This document shows positions 61,162 through 64,000 of a stretch of DNA of 64,000 nucleotides, piece by piece; positions within the stretch are counted from its first letter, which is position 1, and every line of letters begins with the position of its first letter. Source of the DNA: Cucumis sativus (taxonomy: Eukaryota; Streptophyta; Magnoliopsida; Cucurbitales; Cucurbitaceae); NCBI RefSeq assembly GCF_000004075.3, contig NC_026657.2:18357501-18421500 (forward strand), in the 5' to 3' direction. A model generated the notes under the pieces. The model ran no database searches. It was not told where the DNA came from and worked only from the letters and a program-made list of their open reading frames with translations. The position numbers were made by a program, and so were the translations under genes.

Positions 61162-64000
61162 TCATGTCGCCTCTTCAACTCGTTGATTTTGCCACATTAC
61201 TTTCACTAATGCAAACCCTCTGTTATGAAGCATCTTCACCTGTCTAGCCAGAATCTCAACTGGTTGTTCTACATAGCTCAAATTCTCATCAATCTCTAAT
61301 GGTTCATAATCCACTACATGAGATGGATCTGCCACGTACTTTCTCAACATCGAAACATGGAAAACATTATGAACTGCAGAGAGGGATGGTGGCAATGCCA
61401 AACGATATGTCACAACACTGATTCTCCCTAAAATCTCAAACGGTCCTACGAAACGAGGACTCAACTTCCCTTTGTTTTCAAAACGCATAACAACCTTCAT
61501 AGGTGCTACCTTCAAGAACACCTTATCTCCCACATCAAACTCAAGGTCTTTTCGCCTCACATCTGCATAACTTTTCTGTCTACTCTGCGCTGTTTGCATA
61601 CGTGCTCTAATTGTCTGAATAGCCTCATTAGTAGACTAAACTAACTCATGACTCATCAATCTCTGTTCACCAACCTCATTCCAACAAACAGGAGATCTAC
61701 AACATTTACCATACAAAGCCTCAAATTGCGCCACGCCAATAGTAGCCTGAAAACTGTTATTATAAGCAAACTCCCTCAAATGCAAGTGAGAGTCCCAACT
61801 ACCTGAAAACTCTAGTACACAAGCTCGTAGCATATTCTTTAAAACTTGGTTCAAACGTTCAGTTTGACCATCAGTCTGTGGATGGAAAGTCGTACTGAAA
61901 TCTAACCTTGTGCCCATAGCAGTCTGAAGTCCCTTCCAAAACTTAGAAGTAAAACGTGCATCCCTATCAGAAACAATCGATACAGGCACTCCGTGTAGTC
62001 TCACAATCTCAGTCAAATATAACTGTGCCCGCTTACTAGCAGTATAAGTGGTTTTCCCTGGGACGAAATGTGTTGATTTTGTAAGTACGACGACAACAAC
62101 CCAAATCACTATGTAACCCTTTAGGGTTCTAGGCAGTCCTGTAATAAACTCCATAAACACATTCTCCTACTTCCATTTTGGCACACTCAAAGGCTGCAAC
62201 AAACCTGCTGGTTTTTATCTAGGTGCTTTAACCTGCTGGCACACCAAGTACTTACTAACAAACTTTGCCACTTCTCTCTTCACACTACGCCACCAGTACA
62301 CTCGTTTCAGATCTTGATACATTTTTATTTTGTACTACCAAGATGCATGGAAAATGGGGAACTATGAGCCTTAATCAATAATTCTACCTTAACTGCTTTG
62401 TCTGTTGGCTCACATAATCCTTTCTCAAACATAAGTTCGCCATCAGAGGATATGGAGAACTTCTTACCTTTCCCTACTTCTACTAGGTGACGCTTCTCAA
62501 TCAAATAAGGTTTAATGAACTGAACAACAACAATTCTTTGTCTCAAGGTCGGATGTACTGACAACTGAGCTAACTGTGAGGTGACTTCCCCCACTGAAAC
62601 TACAATCTCAGCTCTCTCGTGGTTTTTGTCTAATGAAACCTGTCTGGTAATAAGTGCTGTCAAAATGTGATACTTTTCTACGAAGAGCATCAACTACAAA
62701 ATTCGCCTTACCTAGATGGTACAAAATCTCACAATCATAGTCATTTACTAACTCAAACCATCTTTGCTATCTCATACTCAACTTCTTTTGAGTGAAGAAG
62801 TATTTTATACCTTTCTTTTATTAGAAAATATCTATATCTTTTCATCATACATATAGTGCCTTCAAATCATTAATGTAAAAACCACAACTGTCAATTCCAT
62901 ATCATAAGTTGGACAATTTTCCTCATGACTCTTCAACTGACGAGGAGCATAAGCAACTACTTTAACTTGTTGAATCAGAATACCTTTTAAACTTTCCTAA
63001 AAGCATCACTATAAATTACGAAACTTTGTGAACCATCATGTATGGCAAGCACGGGAGTTATACAAGCTTCTGCTTAGATCCTGAACACTATCCTCATAGG
63101 TTTTGTCCCAAACAAACGGAGTCCCGTTTCTTAGTTAACTGAGTCAAAGGAGTAGCTATACAAGAAAAGTCTTATACAAATCGTCAGTAATAACCTGCAA
63201 AACCCAAAAAGACTACGAACCTCACTGACTATGAAAGGTCGAGGCCAACTAGTAACGACTTCAATCTTTTGTGAGATCCACATAAATGTCATCTCTAGAT
63301 ATCACATGGCTTGGAAAGATACTCGGCCTTATCCAAAACTCACATTTTGAAAACTTTGCATACAATTCGTTGACTCGAAGATCCTCTAAAACCATGCTAA
63401 ATGCTCCTCATGTGTTATCCCTGTCTTGGAATAAATTAAGATATCGTCAATAAATACAATCACGAAAGTGTCTAAAAGATCATTAAACATTTTGTTCATC
63501 AAGTCGTAAACATTGTTTGAGCATTTGCCAACTCAAAAGACATCATAATGAACTCATGATGTCCATATCTGGAACGAAAATCTGCCTTAGGAATGTCACT
63601 GTTCTCTAATCCTCAACAAGTCATAACCTGAATGTAATTCAATCTTAAAGAACACGGACTTATTGCAGTTGATCAAACAAATCCTCATTCATTGGTAAAA
63701 GATATTTATTCTTAACAGACATCTTATTCAACTTTCTTTAGTCAAAACATATGTGCATCGGCCCATCTTTCTTCTTAACAAACAAAATTGGTGCACCCCA
63801 AGATAACATACTTCGTCGAATGAAGTCCTTGTCAAACATTTCTTTCAATTGCACCTTCAAATCTTTGAACTTTGTTGGGGCCATTTTGTATAAAGCTTTA
63901 GATATAGGAACGAGTCTAATTCTATCTCAATAGCAAGACCAATTTCTGTATAGCACGGTAATCTTAGAAACTCTTCTAGAAAAATATCATAATACTTTTT
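61162..64000 (-). pseudogene. Gypsy pol remnant (RT, RNase H, integrase)
   Basis: Minus-strand pieces in several frames. RT at 64000-62960 is heavily shifted but keeps the FIDD-type catalytic tract near 63440-63455. Integrase linker and HH part are at 62693-62325 (KAHSSPFSMHLGSTK). The integrase zinc Cys pair is near 62270-62220, with the first Cys as Tyr (KYLVCQQ). The core is at 62160-61636 (FITGLPRTLKGY, SDRDARFTSKFW, the QTDGQTER tract) and the C-terminal domain at 61599-61162 (SYADVRRKDLEF, GKLSPRFVGPFEI, VFHVSMLRKY). Where the family has Val-Asp-Arg before LTKS, this copy has Val-Val-Val, so the first catalytic Asp of the integrase DDE set is gone. Several stops separate the pieces, so this copy is inactive. 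Confidence 0.92.

Larger units (their letters stand above)
61075..64000 (-). mobile_element. Second Gypsy copy, 3' part (continues beyond window)
   Basis: In minus orientation the visible part is RT (from 64000 down to about 62960), RNase H remains, integrase, PPT and 3' LTR (58923-61074). The gag, PBS and 5' LTR would lie to the right of the window. Confidence 0.9.

Noticed and set aside
1-64000. tRNA, rRNA, organelle-derived DNA
   Set aside because: I looked for cloverleaf-like, rRNA-like and chloroplast-gene-like stretches and recognised none; a tRNAscan-type run would be needed to be certain.

Overview
The window looks like a repeat-rich stretch of a dicot nuclear genome. A cucurbit close to Cucumis (melon or cucumber) is my best guess. 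That guess rests on the style of the Ty3/Gypsy and Ty1/Copia proteins, which I recognise from memory, and on the MLP/Bet v 1-type genes; it is inference, not a database match. The DNA is strongly AT-rich. Only two host genes stand out, both two-exon major latex protein-like (MLP, Bet v 1 fold) genes on the + strand at 25827-27256 and 56151-57636. Nearly everything else is transposable elements in layers.

Left part (1-18400). A decayed Copia gag (+) is cut at about 2380 by a 5'-half Ty3/Gypsy element (-; gag, protease and RT at 2376-5047, primer-binding site 5269-5281). The 2.1-kb LTR of this element starts at 5284 and ends at 14412, because a complete 6,983-bp Mutator-like element (MULE, 7297-14279) sits inside it. 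The MULE has 63-bp inverted ends and a perfect 9-bp target duplication. It carries a MuDR-type transposase gene, a plant-mobile-domain (PMD) gene, and seven 25- to 27-bp palindromes near its ends. More LTR fragments follow (14413-18035).

Middle (18400-38144). Two near-identical CACTA elements of about 4.96 kb lie in opposite orientation (18400-23354 and 27333-32302), each with its own 3-bp target duplication. They flank the first MLP gene, and the second copy sits in that gene's 3' UTR. Both contain exons of a Ulp1/C48-type SUMO-protease domain. A third, unrelated CACTA element (32662-38144, duplication GAG) follows.

Right part (38145-64000). This holds a decayed Gypsy integrase (40868-42055), an internally deleted Copia element with both LTRs, PBS and 5-bp duplication (42201-45625), and a 150-170-bp tandem repeat split by an inserted LTR-type sequence. 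Several inverted LTR fragments come next, then a dead TNP2-type CACTA transposase (54329-55480), the second MLP gene, and a CACTA fragment cut by the 3' LTR (58923-61074) of another Gypsy element. The pol of that element (-) runs off the right edge.

No rRNA, tRNA or CRISPR array was seen. The two MLP genes share intron position and phase and are presumably members of one tandem family now separated by transposon growth. I see no pathway or operon-like cooperation in the window apart from the internal logic of the MULE (transposase, PMD gene and terminal palindromes).
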